A stretch of DNA of 64,000 nt from Bdellovibrionales bacterium (GTDB lineage Bacteria > Bdellovibrionota > Bdellovibrionia > Bdellovibrionales > UBA1609): assembly GCA_020628165.1 (NCBI GenBank), contig JAHDFM010000001.1:1-64000 (forward strand), given 5' to 3'. Each line of letters starts with the position of its first letter. The first letter of the stretch is position 1. The notes under the pieces were generated by a model, which was given only the letters and a program-made list of their open reading frames with translations, was not told the DNA's origin and ran no database searches. Positions 24,503 to 34,260 of this stretch are shown here, piece by piece. Both the position numbers and the translations under genes were made by a program.

Positions 24503-24706
24503 TTAAGTGTTTTCTTTGTTCTCTATTTTTTCACTTTTAGCTTGGTTAGTAGCAGTGACATCAATTTCCTCTTCACCAGAGATGCCTTTTTTGAAACCTT
24601 TAATGGCTTTACCAATAGAGCTACCAAGCTCAGGTATTTTCTTAGGTCTTATAAAAATAAGAGCAATGATAACAACGATTGCAATTTGCCAAAATGACGG
24701 TGACAT
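24503..24706 (-). CDS. tatA: Twin-arginine translocase subunit TatA/E
   Basis: 67 residues: a short N-terminal transmembrane helix (FWQIAIVVIIALIFI), the hinge RPKKIPELGSSIGKAIKGFKKG with the conserved Pro-Glu-Leu-Gly, and an acidic/polar tail. This is the full TatA/TatE layout and length. Multiple copies form the pore that exports folded proteins. No tatB or tatC is visible nearby. The last residue of the expected FG pair before the amphipathic helix reads RP, a small departure. Confidence 0.93.
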   Translation of the reverse strand: MSPSFWQIAIVVIIALIFIRPKKIPELGSSIGKAIKGFKKGISGEEEIDVTATNQAKSEKIENKENT

Positions 24707-24788
24707 AAATAATCCTTTTCTATGGGTCGGAACTTATAACAAATTCATCTTAAATATAACAACCTTTGCTGAGTATGTCAGCACAAAG

Positions 24789-25940
24789 TTATTTTTCATA
24801 ATCTATGTATTGATTGATCGTAGTTAGCGTTGAGGCACTGTGGCTTTGGTCCATTAAGCTATACAAATAAGCAACAGGAAAGGCATTTTTTGCCGACTGG
24901 ACGTCCTTCTCTTTTTTGTTCAATTGGGTGAAGTTTTCAAAGTTTGCCTGCATTGAAAAAGCTTTGCAAGCCATAGCTTGTTCATAGTTAAACATGCCAA
25001 GCTCAATTTTCATAAGTTGCATTAAATCTTCGTTGGCCAAAAGTTCTTTACCACTGTGTGCTTTATAAGGGTCTGAGTTGATTTCACTACGGTAGTAAGC
25101 CCAAATTAAAAACGAAAACAGTTGGGCAGTGGATTGATGGTTGAGTGACTCTGGTTTTTCGCGCAGCCTTAAAACAAACTCTTCATTGTCGAGAGCTTTA
25201 TCTAAAGTTGGGGCAATGTGCTTTAAAATTCCTAAGTCTTTGGCTTGTAAGAAAGCAGCTGAAGGGTTTTTTAACTTTAAAAATTTAATAAACTCTTCAC
25301 GCCGACGTGGCAGAATGGACTCTAAAATGCAATCGGAGTTGGTGTGAATGACTTTTTGTAAATCAGGGTCAATGGTAAAGCTGAGTTTATGGGCTAAGCG
25401 GATCGCTCTAAAAATACGAATCGGATCTTCAAGAATTCTGGTTTTAGCTTCGCCTATGATTTTTATGTTTTTGTATTTGAGATCTTCTTTGCCAGTTAAG
25501 AAATCAATCACTTCATTTTTAAAAGGGTCGTAAAAAAGAGCGTTGATCGTGAAGTCGCGTCTTTGAGCATCTTCTTCTGGTTCACCAAAATAATTGTCGC
25601 CGGTGATTTCGGGCTCATTCTCGGAAATGTCTAGTAAATCTTCAGCAGTTTTGTTGCGACGAAAGGTCGCGATTTCAAGTTGTAGGTCACCACGGCGAGC
25701 AAGTACCAAACGAAAACGTTTCCCAATGATGTATGCGTTTGGAATGCTTTTTTTAATTTGGCGTGGACGAGCACTACTGACAATATCAAAATCTTTGGGG
25801 TTGATTCCGACCATTAAGTCTCTAACACAACCGCCAACTAAGTAACAAAGAAAGCCTTTGCTTTGTAGCTTCTTAACAACTTTCAGTGCGTGAGGGTTGA
25901 TCCAATCAGGATGAAGTTTTGGCTTAACAGTTTGTAACAT
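24789..25940 (-). CDS. pcnB: Poly(A) polymerase / tRNA nucleotidyltransferase family protein
   Basis: 383 residues. The class II nucleotidyltransferase head is clear: LVGGCVRDLMVG, then NPKDFDIV with the two catalytic aspartates, and ARRGDLQLEIATFR. RRDFTINALFYDP and EDPIRIFRAIRLAHKL are typical of both bacterial poly(A) polymerases and CCA-adding enzymes. The string of residues after RRDFTIN and the basic N-terminus lean toward PcnB, but I cannot separate the two activities by eye. It adds A residues to RNA 3' ends or repairs tRNA CCA ends. The C-terminal helical domain ends without an HD domain. Confidence 0.85.
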   Translation of the reverse strand: MLQTVKPKLHPDWINPHALKVVKKLQSKGFLCYLVGGCVRDLMVGINPKDFDIVSSARPRQIKKSIPNAYIIGKRFRLVLARRGDLQLEIATFRRNKTAEDLLDISENEPEITGDNYFGEPEEDAQRRDFTINALFYDPFKNEVIDFLTGKEDLKYKNIKIIGEAKTRILEDPIRIFRAIRLAHKLSFTIDPDLQKVIHTNSDCILESILPRRREEFIKFLKLKNPSAAFLQAKDLGILKHIAPTLDKALDNEEFVLRLREKPESLNHQSTAQLFSFLIWAYYRSEINSDPYKAHSGKELLANEDLMQLMKIELGMFNYEQAMACKAFSMQANFENFTQLNKKEKDVQSAKNAFPVAYLYSLMDQSHSASTLTTINQYIDYEK

Positions 25941-26270
25941 AATTCTTTTTGATGAGTTGTTTGCTCGTACTTACAGTTTGGAGTTATTAAAAAAATATCT
26001 AGTTCTAAATTTAATTACAAGTCAGTTCTTTCAGGTGCAAAGACTCTGAAATCAAACACATAAAGCACTTTACGAAAAACTAGCGCTATAAGCAAATGGA
26101 GGGTTTGCTAGAAGAGTTCTTTTTTTTGATGATTCAAAGTCAAAAATATGTCACATTAGCTGGTAAATTACTGAGTGTTTTTAGTTATTTATATGTATAG
26201 TTCTATTTTAATGAGTTTAATTATTAACGACCATATAAAATTAATTTCAAAATATAGGTGAGCACAACTG
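25941..26270. other. Intergenic region between divergent pcnB and hydrolase genes
   Basis: 330 AT-rich bases. AGGTGAG about ten bases before 26271 serves the GTG start of the hydrolase. I see no RNA gene, terminator or clear promoter of a special class. Confidence 0.45.
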
Positions 26271-27086
26271 GTGGAATATTTACAAAATTTTAATTTTAAA
26301 ATCACTGGCAACATAGAAAGTGACAACTACTTAGTTTTTTTACATGGCCTCATGGGCTCAGGGATTAACTGGTCTCGCATCGCAAAGTTATTTGGTGAGG
26401 ATTATCAAATTCTTTTGTACGACCAAAGAGGACATGGTCGTTCGTTCAAGCCAAAGACAGGCTATCACCCCAATGATTACGCTGAGGACCTAGTCATAAT
26501 CATTGATGAGTTGGGTTGGGACAAAATAAGCTTAGTCGGGCACTCGATGGGAGGGCGCAATGCCATTCACTTTGTAGGAAACTACCCGGAGCGCATTCAT
26601 AAAGCTGTCATTGAAGATATCAGCCCGTCTGTGCGCAAAGACTCCATTGATTCTATGAAGAAGCTCATTAACAGTGTTCCTGTACCTTTCACCGACAAAA
26701 AAACTGCTCAGAACTTTTTTAAAGATCAATTCTTAGAGCAGTTCACTAACAAGGAACAGGGCAAAGTGATTGCTCAGTTTTTTATGATGAATATCATTGA
26801 AAAATCATCTGGTATTGCCGACTGGCGCTTTTTTAAACAAGGAATTTTAGAGACGTTAGTGTTAGGGCGCAACGAAAGTGCTTGGGAGACTGTCGATGAC
26901 CTTAAGGTGCCCACTTTATTTTTGTACGGAGGTCAGTCGGATGAATTGACTGAGAGTGATTTAGAGAGACTTAAGAAAAATAACCACATTAAGACGCGTT
27001 GCATTCAAGGTGCAGGTCACTGGGTTCATTTTGATCAACCAGAGGAGTTTGGCAAAGTTCTGGGTGAGTTTTTAACCCTTTCATAG
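26271..27086 (+). CDS. Alpha/beta hydrolase, YbfF-like esterase
   Basis: 271 residues from a GTG start. The oxyanion motif HGLMGSGINW lies at 25-34, DQRGHGRS at 51-58, the nucleophile elbow GHSMGG at 90-95 with Ser92, the acid after FLYGGQSDE, and the catalytic His in GAGHWVHFDQPEEF near 250. No signal peptide, so cytoplasmic. The sequence pattern is that of the YbfF / acyl-CoA esterase group, but the substrate is not defined. It lies 119 bases before the DEAD-box helicase gene. Confidence 0.88.
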   Translation: MEYLQNFNFKITGNIESDNYLVFLHGLMGSGINWSRIAKLFGEDYQILLYDQRGHGRSFKPKTGYHPNDYAEDLVIIIDELGWDKISLVGHSMGGRNAIHFVGNYPERIHKAVIEDISPSVRKDSIDSMKKLINSVPVPFTDKKTAQNFFKDQFLEQFTNKEQGKVIAQFFMMNIIEKSSGIADWRFFKQGILETLVLGRNESAWETVDDLKVPTLFLYGGQSDELTESDLERLKKNNHIKTRCIQGAGHWVHFDQPEEFGKVLGEFLTLS

Positions 27087-27205
27087 TGTAAAAAATGGGT
27101 GTGTCTATATTACAAAGATTCACAAGTGACAAAACAACAAGAAGAATTGTAAGACAGTACAAATATAAGATAAAATAATGATAATTTTTAAAACTTAGAG
27201 AAACT

Positions 27206-28780
27206 GTGAACTTTAGCGAATTTCAATTTGAACCAAGTATTAATCAATGCCTTGAAAAAAAAGGCTTCGAAAGTTGCACGCCCATTCAAGAAAAATCAAT
27301 CCCAAGTGTTCTCTTAGGCTCCGATTTAGCGGGCCTAGCACAAACAGGCACAGGTAAAACAGCTGCCTATTTACTGCCAATTATTGATAGAATTTTAAAA
27401 TCTAGAAAGGCTGCAAAAAACGAAGGCTTCACCGACAAAGATTGGAGCTTGCGCACTTTCCCTGAATGGGATGAGAGCAGTTTTGTATTAGTTTTAGTTC
27501 CTACGAGAGAGCTGGCCGACCAAGTTTACCAATTTTGCAATGAAATGATTGGTGATGAAGAGCTCAATGCCGTCACTGTGTATGGTGGTCAGTCTTATGA
27601 CAAACAAATCAATAAGATCAAACAAGGTGTTGATTTTATTTTTGCAACTCCAGGTCGTTTGATTGACTTGAACAAACAAGAAAAAATCATAGATCTCAAA
27701 CAAGTGAAAGCCATTATTTTTGACGAAGCGGATCGCATGTTCGATATGGGCTTTAAAGATGACATGAAGTACATCTTGAACCGCATTCCTAAAACTCGTC
27801 AGTTCTTAATCTTCAGTGCCACTTTGAATTTTGAAGTGTTGAATGTGGCTTACAGTTATGGTGCTAACCCAGTAGAAGTCGATGTCAGTCGTGATCAGTT
27901 AACCACAGACAATGTGACCGACGGTATTTTTCATATCGGTAAAGAAGAAAAACCAAAGTATCTTTTATCACTGATAAAAAAAGAAAAGCCGAGACAAGCC
28001 ATTGTCTTTAGTAACTTTAAAGTGGCTGTTGAGCGCATTTCTGTCTTTTTACAGAAAAACGGTGTGCAGGCGATGGGAATTTCAAGTCTCCTGTCACAGT
28101 CACAAAGACAGAGAGTGATTGATAAATTAAAGTCTAAGGATGAGCACTACGTTTTGGTCGCCACCGATGTCGCAGCCCGTGGGTTAGATATCAAAGAAGT
28201 GGACATGGTGGTGAATTATGAGCTGCCAGACGACGCTGAAAACTATGTTCACCGTATAGGCCGTACTGGTCGTGCTGGAGCTAAGGGTGTTGCTTTTAGT
28301 TTATCTTGCGAGTCGGATGTCGAGGCACTTTCTAGGATACAAAGTTATTTGGATCGTAAAATAGATATTGAGTGGATGGAAGATGGCGAGTTAGTTGCTG
28401 ACGGTGACATGGTTGCCATGCCACAAAAGGTCCGCACTAAAAATTATAAGCCGAGCGATAATCGCAATAAAAACAAATCGAAATCAAAACGCAAAAGAAC
28501 TCACAAAGGTAAGTCAGGACAAGCTTCGAGTGCAAGTTCTGAAAAGCACAGAGACAAAAAGACCAATAGGCACAAAAAACAACAAGCTGAGTTCAAAGGT
28601 AAAAAGAGTTCTTATAAAAAGAAGAGTTCGAATAAAAAACAACAAACTAAAAACACCAGTAAAAAACGTGTTAATAAAGATAAGAACTTCAAAAAAGTTT
28701 ACGAAGGCTCAAAGCGCGTTAACACCAATAAGTCTATTGGAGGCAAAGTTAAGTCTTTCTTCAAAGGCCTTTTCTCTTAA
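27206..28780 (+). CDS. DEAD-box ATP-dependent RNA helicase with basic tail
   Basis: 524 residues from a GTG start. The motifs follow in order: F-x-x-F with the Q motif (CTPIQEKSIP), Walker A AQTGTGKT, PTRELADQV, TPGRL, DEAD, SAT, a helicase C domain with VATDVAARGLDI and HRIGRTGRAG. Residues from about 405 to the end are a low-complexity Lys/Ser/Asn/Arg tail that should bind RNA non-specifically. It remodels RNA in ribosome assembly or mRNA decay; RhlE or RhlB-type is likely, but the exact member cannot be set. Four frames overlap this gene and are coincidental. Confidence 0.93.
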   Translation: MNFSEFQFEPSINQCLEKKGFESCTPIQEKSIPSVLLGSDLAGLAQTGTGKTAAYLLPIIDRILKSRKAAKNEGFTDKDWSLRTFPEWDESSFVLVLVPTRELADQVYQFCNEMIGDEELNAVTVYGGQSYDKQINKIKQGVDFIFATPGRLIDLNKQEKIIDLKQVKAIIFDEADRMFDMGFKDDMKYILNRIPKTRQFLIFSATLNFEVLNVAYSYGANPVEVDVSRDQLTTDNVTDGIFHIGKEEKPKYLLSLIKKEKPRQAIVFSNFKVAVERISVFLQKNGVQAMGISSLLSQSQRQRVIDKLKSKDEHYVLVATDVAARGLDIKEVDMVVNYELPDDAENYVHRIGRTGRAGAKGVAFSLSCESDVEALSRIQSYLDRKIDIEWMEDGELVADGDMVAMPQKVRTKNYKPSDNRNKNKSKSKRKRTHKGKSGQASSASSEKHRDKKTNRHKKQQAEFKGKKSSYKKKSSNKKQQTKNTSKKRVNKDKNFKKVYEGSKRVNTNKSIGGKVKSFFKGLFS

Positions 28781-28931
28781 GAAAGTTAAAAGGCTCAAAC
28801 ACTTGAATTATCAAATCAATAGCTAACTGGACAAAAGTACAATTTATTGTTTGTCAGCCTAAATATTTGCAAAGATTAGACATTATTGAAACAAAATAGC
28901 TATACATCTTTTTGTTTTACTCCCTATAATA

Positions 28932-29474
28932 GTGAGTGTGAAATACTTTATCTTACTACTAGTAGCGATGACCACTTATTCCTTTGCAGCACCAATACCG
29001 GCAACTTCGAGCTCTATGCTCGTTAGCAAACATCGTGGTTTGTACATCTCAAAGCATAACTTCAAAATACATGCAGACAACACTCTTTGGGAGAACACTG
29101 GATCACCCATAGAAAACTCTAATATATTGACTGTTTTTCAGGAACCACAACAAAACAAAATATTCCGTGCCGGCCTCACGGTGAGAACTGATCAACTGAA
29201 AAAAAGAATGAGTCTTACAAAATATATGAACAAATGGAAAAAAGATTACATCCGCTTTGGTTTTAATATCTTAAAACACAAAAAAGTGAAAATTAACAAT
29301 CAATCAGCTTTTTTGCTAGATCTTTACAATTCAAATTCAAAACGACAATTACGACAGCTCGTTTTTTTAAAAGGGAAACGTTCTGTCATTCTCACCTGTC
29401 GAGGTGAAAAAGAGAACTTCAAAACGACGGTGAAGTCGTGCAATACTATTTTTAAAAATTTTCAGTGGCTTTAA
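28932..29474 (+). CDS. Exported protein, PsbP/DcrB-like, unknown
   Basis: 180 residues from GTG at 28932, with a second GTG two codons on. The signal peptide (KYFILLLVAMTTYSFAA) is cleaved near residue 20. The mature part follows the pattern of PsbP/DcrB-type domains: KHNFKIHADNTLWE, then ENSNILTVFQEP, FRAGLTVRT, and late strands QLVFLKGKRSVILTCRG and FKTTVKSCNTIFKNFQWL. Two cysteines could form a disulfide. These domains occur in small periplasmic stress or lipoproteins. The family call is tentative. Confidence 0.65.
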   Translation: MSVKYFILLLVAMTTYSFAAPIPATSSSMLVSKHRGLYISKHNFKIHADNTLWENTGSPIENSNILTVFQEPQQNKIFRAGLTVRTDQLKKRMSLTKYMNKWKKDYIRFGFNILKHKKVKINNQSAFLLDLYNSNSKRQLRQLVFLKGKRSVILTCRGEKENFKTTVKSCNTIFKNFQWL

Positions 29475-29565
29475 GGTCTTAATCACTTATTTAAAAAAAT
29501 GTAACGCTAGATAGTGTTAGTTACTTGTAAATAGAATTTTTCTATACGGAATAATTTGATCTATA

Positions 29566-30240
29566 TTATTCTTCAGAACAATATTCAGCTATATTTAATG
29601 TTTTGAGTTCCTCTATTTTAGCAGAGTTATTTTGACTTAAACGTTGAGTGCAATGCTTGTAAACTTCAACATTATCAAAGTTGTCCGAGTATTCAGATGT
29701 AATGACTGCACAATCATTTTTGAAGCTAGATGGGCTACTCTGTCTATAATATTCAATGTCAGATAACCCATCCTCATTTGTTCTATTGGAATAAAAAAGA
29801 TCAATTAAGTGGATATAGGAAATACAAAAATCATCTGAAAGGATTTGAAAGTTAAGAAATTGAGTTGTTTCTTGAATGTCTCCTACAGTTACTGTGATAT
29901 CATAACTAATCGTTTCGAGAGGCACTTTAACTGTTACAAAACATTTAACTGCATTGAGCTCTTGAAGGCTCTCAGTATTTATTTTACACGTAGACTTATT
30001 TTTATCGCCAGATGGGATAAGATCTTTTGGTATTTCTACTTTATATTTTATAGGTTTATTGGCTAAGTTTGTTAACTCAAAAGTATAAACATCTTCATCA
30101 GAGCGAAAGTATTCACGAATTCCTTTAAACTCAACCTCTGGTTGTTTATCTAAGCTGGCTGTTCCGCGCTGAAAAATAGAAGTCGTTGATGTGCAAGAGC
30201 ATAAAATAAAGGTTAGCAAAAATACTATCAACCTTTGCAT
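29566..30240 (-). CDS. Lipoprotein of unknown function
   Basis: 224 residues. The N-terminus MQRLIVFLLTFILCSCTST is a lipoprotein signal with lipobox LCSC. The mature part has a beta-sandwich look (VYTFELTNLANKPIKYKVEIP, then SYDITVTVGDIQETT) followed by a helical, cysteine-bearing C-terminal half. Its start overlaps the end of the TolB-like gene by 13 bases, so the two lipoproteins are co-translated and probably work together at the outer membrane. No family is recognised. Confidence 0.7.
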   Translation of the reverse strand: MQRLIVFLLTFILCSCTSTTSIFQRGTASLDKQPEVEFKGIREYFRSDEDVYTFELTNLANKPIKYKVEIPKDLIPSGDKNKSTCKINTESLQELNAVKCFVTVKVPLETISYDITVTVGDIQETTQFLNFQILSDDFCISYIHLIDLFYSNRTNEDGLSDIEYYRQSSPSSFKNDCAVITSEYSDNFDNVEVYKHCTQRLSQNNSAKIEELKTLNIAEYCSEE

Positions 30241-31307
30241 TCAGGCTTCCTCAACTTGGTTTTATAAATCTGAGTGACATTTCCCTTAGTTCTCGAAAAG
30301 ACAATGCTATCGCCTTTGGGGTCAATGGTTGGTTGAAAATCTTTGTATTCATTATGAGTGACGCGTGTTTTACAAGTTCCATCTTTATTAATGACATACA
30401 ATTGATAGTTTTTGTGTTCAGGTTGTGTGGCGCTAAAGTAGATGTATTCGCCGTCTGGGTGCCAAACGGGGTTTATATGAAACTGTTTGCCAAAGGTGAG
30501 CTCTTTAACAAGTTTGCGATTATAAATATTGCCAAACAAAATTTGAGAGTAGAGAGATTGATCGCCATATCGAATCCAAATGTAATCATTGTTAGTTGGG
30601 GAGAGCTCTGGTTCGTCGTCAATGAAGTCACTGAAGGTCAAGCGAGTTGGTGATTTGGGCACATGATTTCTGTATTTATAAATTTCTAGGTTGCCGTGTC
30701 TGACTGATGTGAACAGGCGATTTTTTCGTTTGTTTTTATAATACGACATATTATTGTCGAGTCTTTTAGAGTGTGTCAGTCTTAAAAATACATCATCAAA
30801 TAAGTTTTTTTTGTAAAGTTCAAAGGCGTGAATTTCATCACTTTGAATGATCGATGCTGAAGCAATACCGCGTCCTTTTTCAACATTCATAGAATACAAT
30901 TTATTGTAAATGTAGAGAGGGTTTTCTTTGATTTCATCAGTGGTGCTTGCAAAGATAATTGACTGGCCAAAATCATCGTAAATAGGGCTAGCAGTGATTC
31001 CATCTTGAAAGATCAGTCGGTTTTCTTCTTTGTTACTTAAGTCAAATTCATAGACCTGAGGGTTTGAATGACGGTAACGATTTTTACTCACATAAAGAAA
31101 TTTTTTGCCATCAGGGGAAAAACTGGGTTGGCTATTGTCGCCGTGAAAAGTGAGTTGAACGACTGGTTTTTCAAGTTCGTGGATGGGTGCCGTGGAGCTT
31201 TCGGAGCTGAGGTTACGGTTGAGAGACTCTTTGATTTGATTGTGGGTGCAAGAAAAGAGAAACGTCACTGTAATGCTTGTAGCAAGCAGTTTAAAAACTT
31301 TTAACAT
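30228..31307 (-). CDS. TolB-like beta-propeller lipoprotein
   Basis: 359 residues with lipobox LFSC near residue 19. PD40/WD40-like repeats are clear: PSFSPDGKKFLYVSKN, NPVWHPDGEYIYFSAT, QPTIDPKGDSIVFSRT and others, each with the D-G/x-K turn. This is the C-terminal propeller of the TolB kind without its N-terminal domain. It is probably a periplasmic scaffold or binding protein. It leads the lipoprotein pair and lies downstream of mutY on the same strand with 16 bases between, so all three genes may form one transcript. Confidence 0.8.
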   Translation of the reverse strand: MLKVFKLLATSITVTFLFSCTHNQIKESLNRNLSSESSTAPIHELEKPVVQLTFHGDNSQPSFSPDGKKFLYVSKNRYRHSNPQVYEFDLSNKEENRLIFQDGITASPIYDDFGQSIIFASTTDEIKENPLYIYNKLYSMNVEKGRGIASASIIQSDEIHAFELYKKNLFDDVFLRLTHSKRLDNNMSYYKNKRKNRLFTSVRHGNLEIYKYRNHVPKSPTRLTFSDFIDDEPELSPTNNDYIWIRYGDQSLYSQILFGNIYNRKLVKELTFGKQFHINPVWHPDGEYIYFSATQPEHKNYQLYVINKDGTCKTRVTHNEYKDFQPTIDPKGDSIVFSRTKGNVTQIYKTKLRKPECKG

Positions 31308-31323
31308 AAAGACCTATAAAAAC

Positions 31324-32355
31324 TTATAAATTTATAATTTTTTGAATGACAGATGATGGGTTTAACTTTTTCACATCTGCTTTTATAGTTTTTATTATCT
31401 CAGAGTTTTTGTATTTTGTTTCTATCTGTTTGAGGGAATTGGACTTAATCTGGACATAGATATCGTATTTAGTAATGTTGTGCTTAAGGTCGTAAGTTTT
31501 TGGTCGTGTTTTACAGACTTTGATCGAACCGGGAACGAGCCATTGATTCTTTAAAAAGGGAGCATATTGGTTTTTAACCAAAACAATTTTTGTTGATTTT
31601 TTTTGTGGGATTTCAACAGTCCAAAGTAGAATTTTTTTAGCAGCTTTTGGTTTAACTAAAGGCAATTCTTCAATGGTATTATTCTTTTGAGCGCTGCATG
31701 TTTTTAACCAAGGACAAAGCAAGCAACTAGGGTTTAATGGTTTGCATAGAGTAGCGCCAAGTTCCATCAAAGCCTGGTTCATGTCAGCGGGGGACTTTCC
31801 CTTCATGTACGAGTCTGAAAGATCTTGCAGAAAATTTCTTTCTTTTGTTTTCCACCATTCAAAGGCGAGATTGTGTTTACGACTGAGCACTCGGATGACG
31901 TTGCCGTCGAGCACGCCAACAGGTTGAGAAAAAGCGATACTGGCAATAGCTCGCGAAGTGTAGGGGCCAATGCCAGGGAGTTCTAGCAGCTGCTCATAAG
32001 TGTTTGGGAATGATTTGTTATCTACAATCAGTTTGGCTGCTTTGTGGATATTGCGAGCTCGGCTATAGTAACCGAGGCCAGACCACACCTCGTAAACGTC
32101 TTCAATTTTAGCTTTTGCCAAAGAATTCACAGTTGGAAATTTTTTGGTGAAGCGCTCAAAAAATGGAATCACAGCTTTGGATGTTGTCTGCTGTAACATG
32201 ATTTCAGAAATCCAGATTTTGTAGGGGTCTTTACTTTTACGCCAAGGCAGTGGGCGTTTGTTGTCTAAGTACCAAGTATGCAACAGACCAATGTCTTTTT
32301 TTGTGGCTTTTTCAGTGGTGACTTTAGCAAAGGTTTGAGGCGTGTTTGTTTTCAT
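31324..32355 (-). CDS. mutY: A/G-specific adenine DNA glycosylase
   Basis: 343 residues. The catalytic Glu is E51 in SEIMLQQT; helix-hairpin-helix LPGIGPYTSRAIAS (126-139) leads to catalytic D150 in VLDGNVIRV. The 4Fe-4S ligands are C204, C211, C214 and C220, exactly C-X6-C-X2-C-X5-C. The C-terminal part is the diverged Nudix-like 8-oxoG-sensing domain (LVPGSIKVCKT). It removes A mispaired with 8-oxoguanine. It is the first gene of the leftward mutY / TolB-like / lipoprotein string. Confidence 0.96.
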   Translation of the reverse strand: MKTNTPQTFAKVTTEKATKKDIGLLHTWYLDNKRPLPWRKSKDPYKIWISEIMLQQTTSKAVIPFFERFTKKFPTVNSLAKAKIEDVYEVWSGLGYYSRARNIHKAAKLIVDNKSFPNTYEQLLELPGIGPYTSRAIASIAFSQPVGVLDGNVIRVLSRKHNLAFEWWKTKERNFLQDLSDSYMKGKSPADMNQALMELGATLCKPLNPSCLLCPWLKTCSAQKNNTIEELPLVKPKAAKKILLWTVEIPQKKSTKIVLVKNQYAPFLKNQWLVPGSIKVCKTRPKTYDLKHNITKYDIYVQIKSNSLKQIETKYKNSEIIKTIKADVKKLNPSSVIQKIINL

Positions 32356-32463
32356 CTGTGAACGTTAAGTTACTGTAATTTATTTTGATTAGCTAGTAAT
32401 ATCGGGTAGCTTTGGTGACGCTGCAAAGCATGTAATCTCATGCAGACCGCATTATAAATTGCT

Positions 32464-33411
32464 ATGGAATACAAACAACTCAGTGGTCGTGATTTTCCCC
32501 GTTTCTCAGGGGTTAAAACTTTTTTTAGAATGCCTTACGTTGCTGTCGATGCAGACTATGATGTCGGTATTGTAGGCGTGCCTTATGATGGTGGAGTGAG
32601 CTATCGCCCTGGTGCTCGTTTTGGGCCAAGTAAGATTCGCGAAATGTCCTCTTTAGGACGTGGCTATCACTGGAGTCGAGATGTCAATATTCTTGAGCGA
32701 TTAAAAGTTGCCGACATCGGTGACTCTCCAACAGTTCCTGTTAGCCAAGAAAAGACCTATCAAAAAATGGGTAATTTCTTTAACAACCTGATGAGTTTAA
32801 ACAAACGCTTCATCGCCATTGGTGGTGATCATTCAACAACCTTGCCTTTACTCCGAGCTGTCCATAAAAAGTATGGCAAGGTGAGACTGATACACTTTGA
32901 TGCTCATTTGGACACATACCCAGCCGCATGGGGTTGTGAATATCATCACGGAACTTTTGTAAGACATGCCGTCGATGAAGGTTTAATTGTTCCTGATAAA
33001 TCTTTTCAAGTCGGCATTCGTGGACCGCTGGCTAACAAAGATGATCTCGATTTTGTAAATAAACATAAACTCAACGTCACAACTGTGGATGATGTCAGAA
33101 ATGGATTGAATGATTTTTTAAACAAAATGCCTGACTTTGGTGACGAACCCACTTACATCAGTTTTGATATTGATTGTTTAGACCCGTCCTACGCTCCGGG
33201 CACAGGCACGCCAGTTCCAGGTGGTTTGACGACCTATGAAGTGCAAAGAATTTTAAGAGCTCTTAAAGTGAAGAACCTAGTGGGTGCGGATATCGTTGAA
33301 GTGTCTCCTCCTTATGACAGTTCAGACATAACAAGCCTTGCAGCTATGGACACTTTGTTTGAGCTTCTTTGTATTATGTCTGATTCAAAGATTAATTTTA
33401 CTAAGGGTTAA
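32464..33411 (+). CDS. speB: Agmatinase (ureohydrolase family)
   Basis: 315 residues. The Mn ligands of the arginase fold are all present: H123 in GGDHSTT, D146, H148 and D150 in HFDAHLDTY, and D235 and D237 in SFDIDCLDP. GTGTPVPGG and VEVSPPYD are agmatinase-typical. It hydrolyses agmatine to putrescine and urea in polyamine synthesis; other guanidino-acid hydrolases of the same fold cannot be excluded. It is divergent from mutY and a single-gene unit. Confidence 0.88.
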   Translation: MEYKQLSGRDFPRFSGVKTFFRMPYVAVDADYDVGIVGVPYDGGVSYRPGARFGPSKIREMSSLGRGYHWSRDVNILERLKVADIGDSPTVPVSQEKTYQKMGNFFNNLMSLNKRFIAIGGDHSTTLPLLRAVHKKYGKVRLIHFDAHLDTYPAAWGCEYHHGTFVRHAVDEGLIVPDKSFQVGIRGPLANKDDLDFVNKHKLNVTTVDDVRNGLNDFLNKMPDFGDEPTYISFDIDCLDPSYAPGTGTPVPGGLTTYEVQRILRALKVKNLVGADIVEVSPPYDSSDITSLAAMDTLFELLCIMSDSKINFTKG

Positions 33412-33635
33412 CTTTTTGTGACATGCAGGTGTAACCTCTATTTTCACTAAGCGAGAGAGCATTTTCCGTATATTAAGCTTGTTTACATGGAAAATATTTT
33501 AATAAAAATTTCAATTGAGCGAGTCCTGAATAAGCTTTGTCTTAGCTAGTGAAATCCTTACAGCCTCTGAGTGAATGCCTTAGTCAATTTTTAAGGCCTA
33601 TGCTATATATCGAGCTAATCAAAGAGGTGGAGATT

Positions 33636-34253
33636 ATGAAGAGTTTTATTGCTCTATTTGCAACCGTTTTACTATCCTTAACAGTTACAGCTGAAGAGAA
33701 AAAGTTAAGTGATTTGAGCTGTATCGTCGGGGAATCAATATTAGATATTTTTGATTTACCGGATTTAAAATTTTATGAAAAATTGAGAGATTCTACAACA
33801 TACAACCCATCTGGCTTATCAGCACAGGGGTATGCTAACTTTTTGAAAGAAACTGTCTATGCAAGGCACGCTTTTTCAGTCCATTCGCAAGGCGATGAGG
33901 CCTTTGTCGTTGGTTTTGGCGAAGTTAACAATTTACTTATTGATACAGTTTTACTGTCGAACCCTGATAGGTTAAATAATCTGAATACTATTGAATACCC
34001 TATAACTACTCAAGATTGTAAGACGACATTATCATACCCAGCTGATGGGAAAACAAAGCTAGAACTCACTTGCGAAGTTCAAAATAATAATTTTCTAATG
34101 ACTTTGAAGTTTATAAAAGAAGATATGAACAATATGTTTTCTCTACAGCGTGGACAGGTGACTACACAGGTTTATGATGAAGGACTTAGGTCGCCAATAT
34201 TATATTCTAAAAACCCTGTCAGCTGCTCATTTATGGATGTCGTTATTAAATAG
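33636..34253 (+). CDS. Small exported protein, unknown (paralogue a)
   Basis: 205 residues from the ATG at 33636, chosen because AGAGGTGGAG precedes it and the signal peptide (MKSFIALFATVLLSLTVTA) starts there; 29 open codons upstream are ignored. The mature protein contains SCIVGESILD near its start and four cysteines. The next gene encodes a protein with the same layout (DCRVGESILE, late cysteine pair), so this is a tandem duplication. No family is recognised. Likely periplasmic or secreted. Confidence 0.75.
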   Translation: MKSFIALFATVLLSLTVTAEEKKLSDLSCIVGESILDIFDLPDLKFYEKLRDSTTYNPSGLSAQGYANFLKETVYARHAFSVHSQGDEAFVVGFGEVNNLLIDTVLLSNPDRLNNLNTIEYPITTQDCKTTLSYPADGKTKLELTCEVQNNNFLMTLKFIKEDMNNMFSLQRGQVTTQVYDEGLRSPILYSKNPVSCSFMDVVIK

Positions 34254-34260
34254 TTTTATT

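Noticed and set aside
28395-28826. 143-codon Lys-rich plus-strand frame
   Set aside because: Shifted frame of the basic tail of the DEAD-box helicase.
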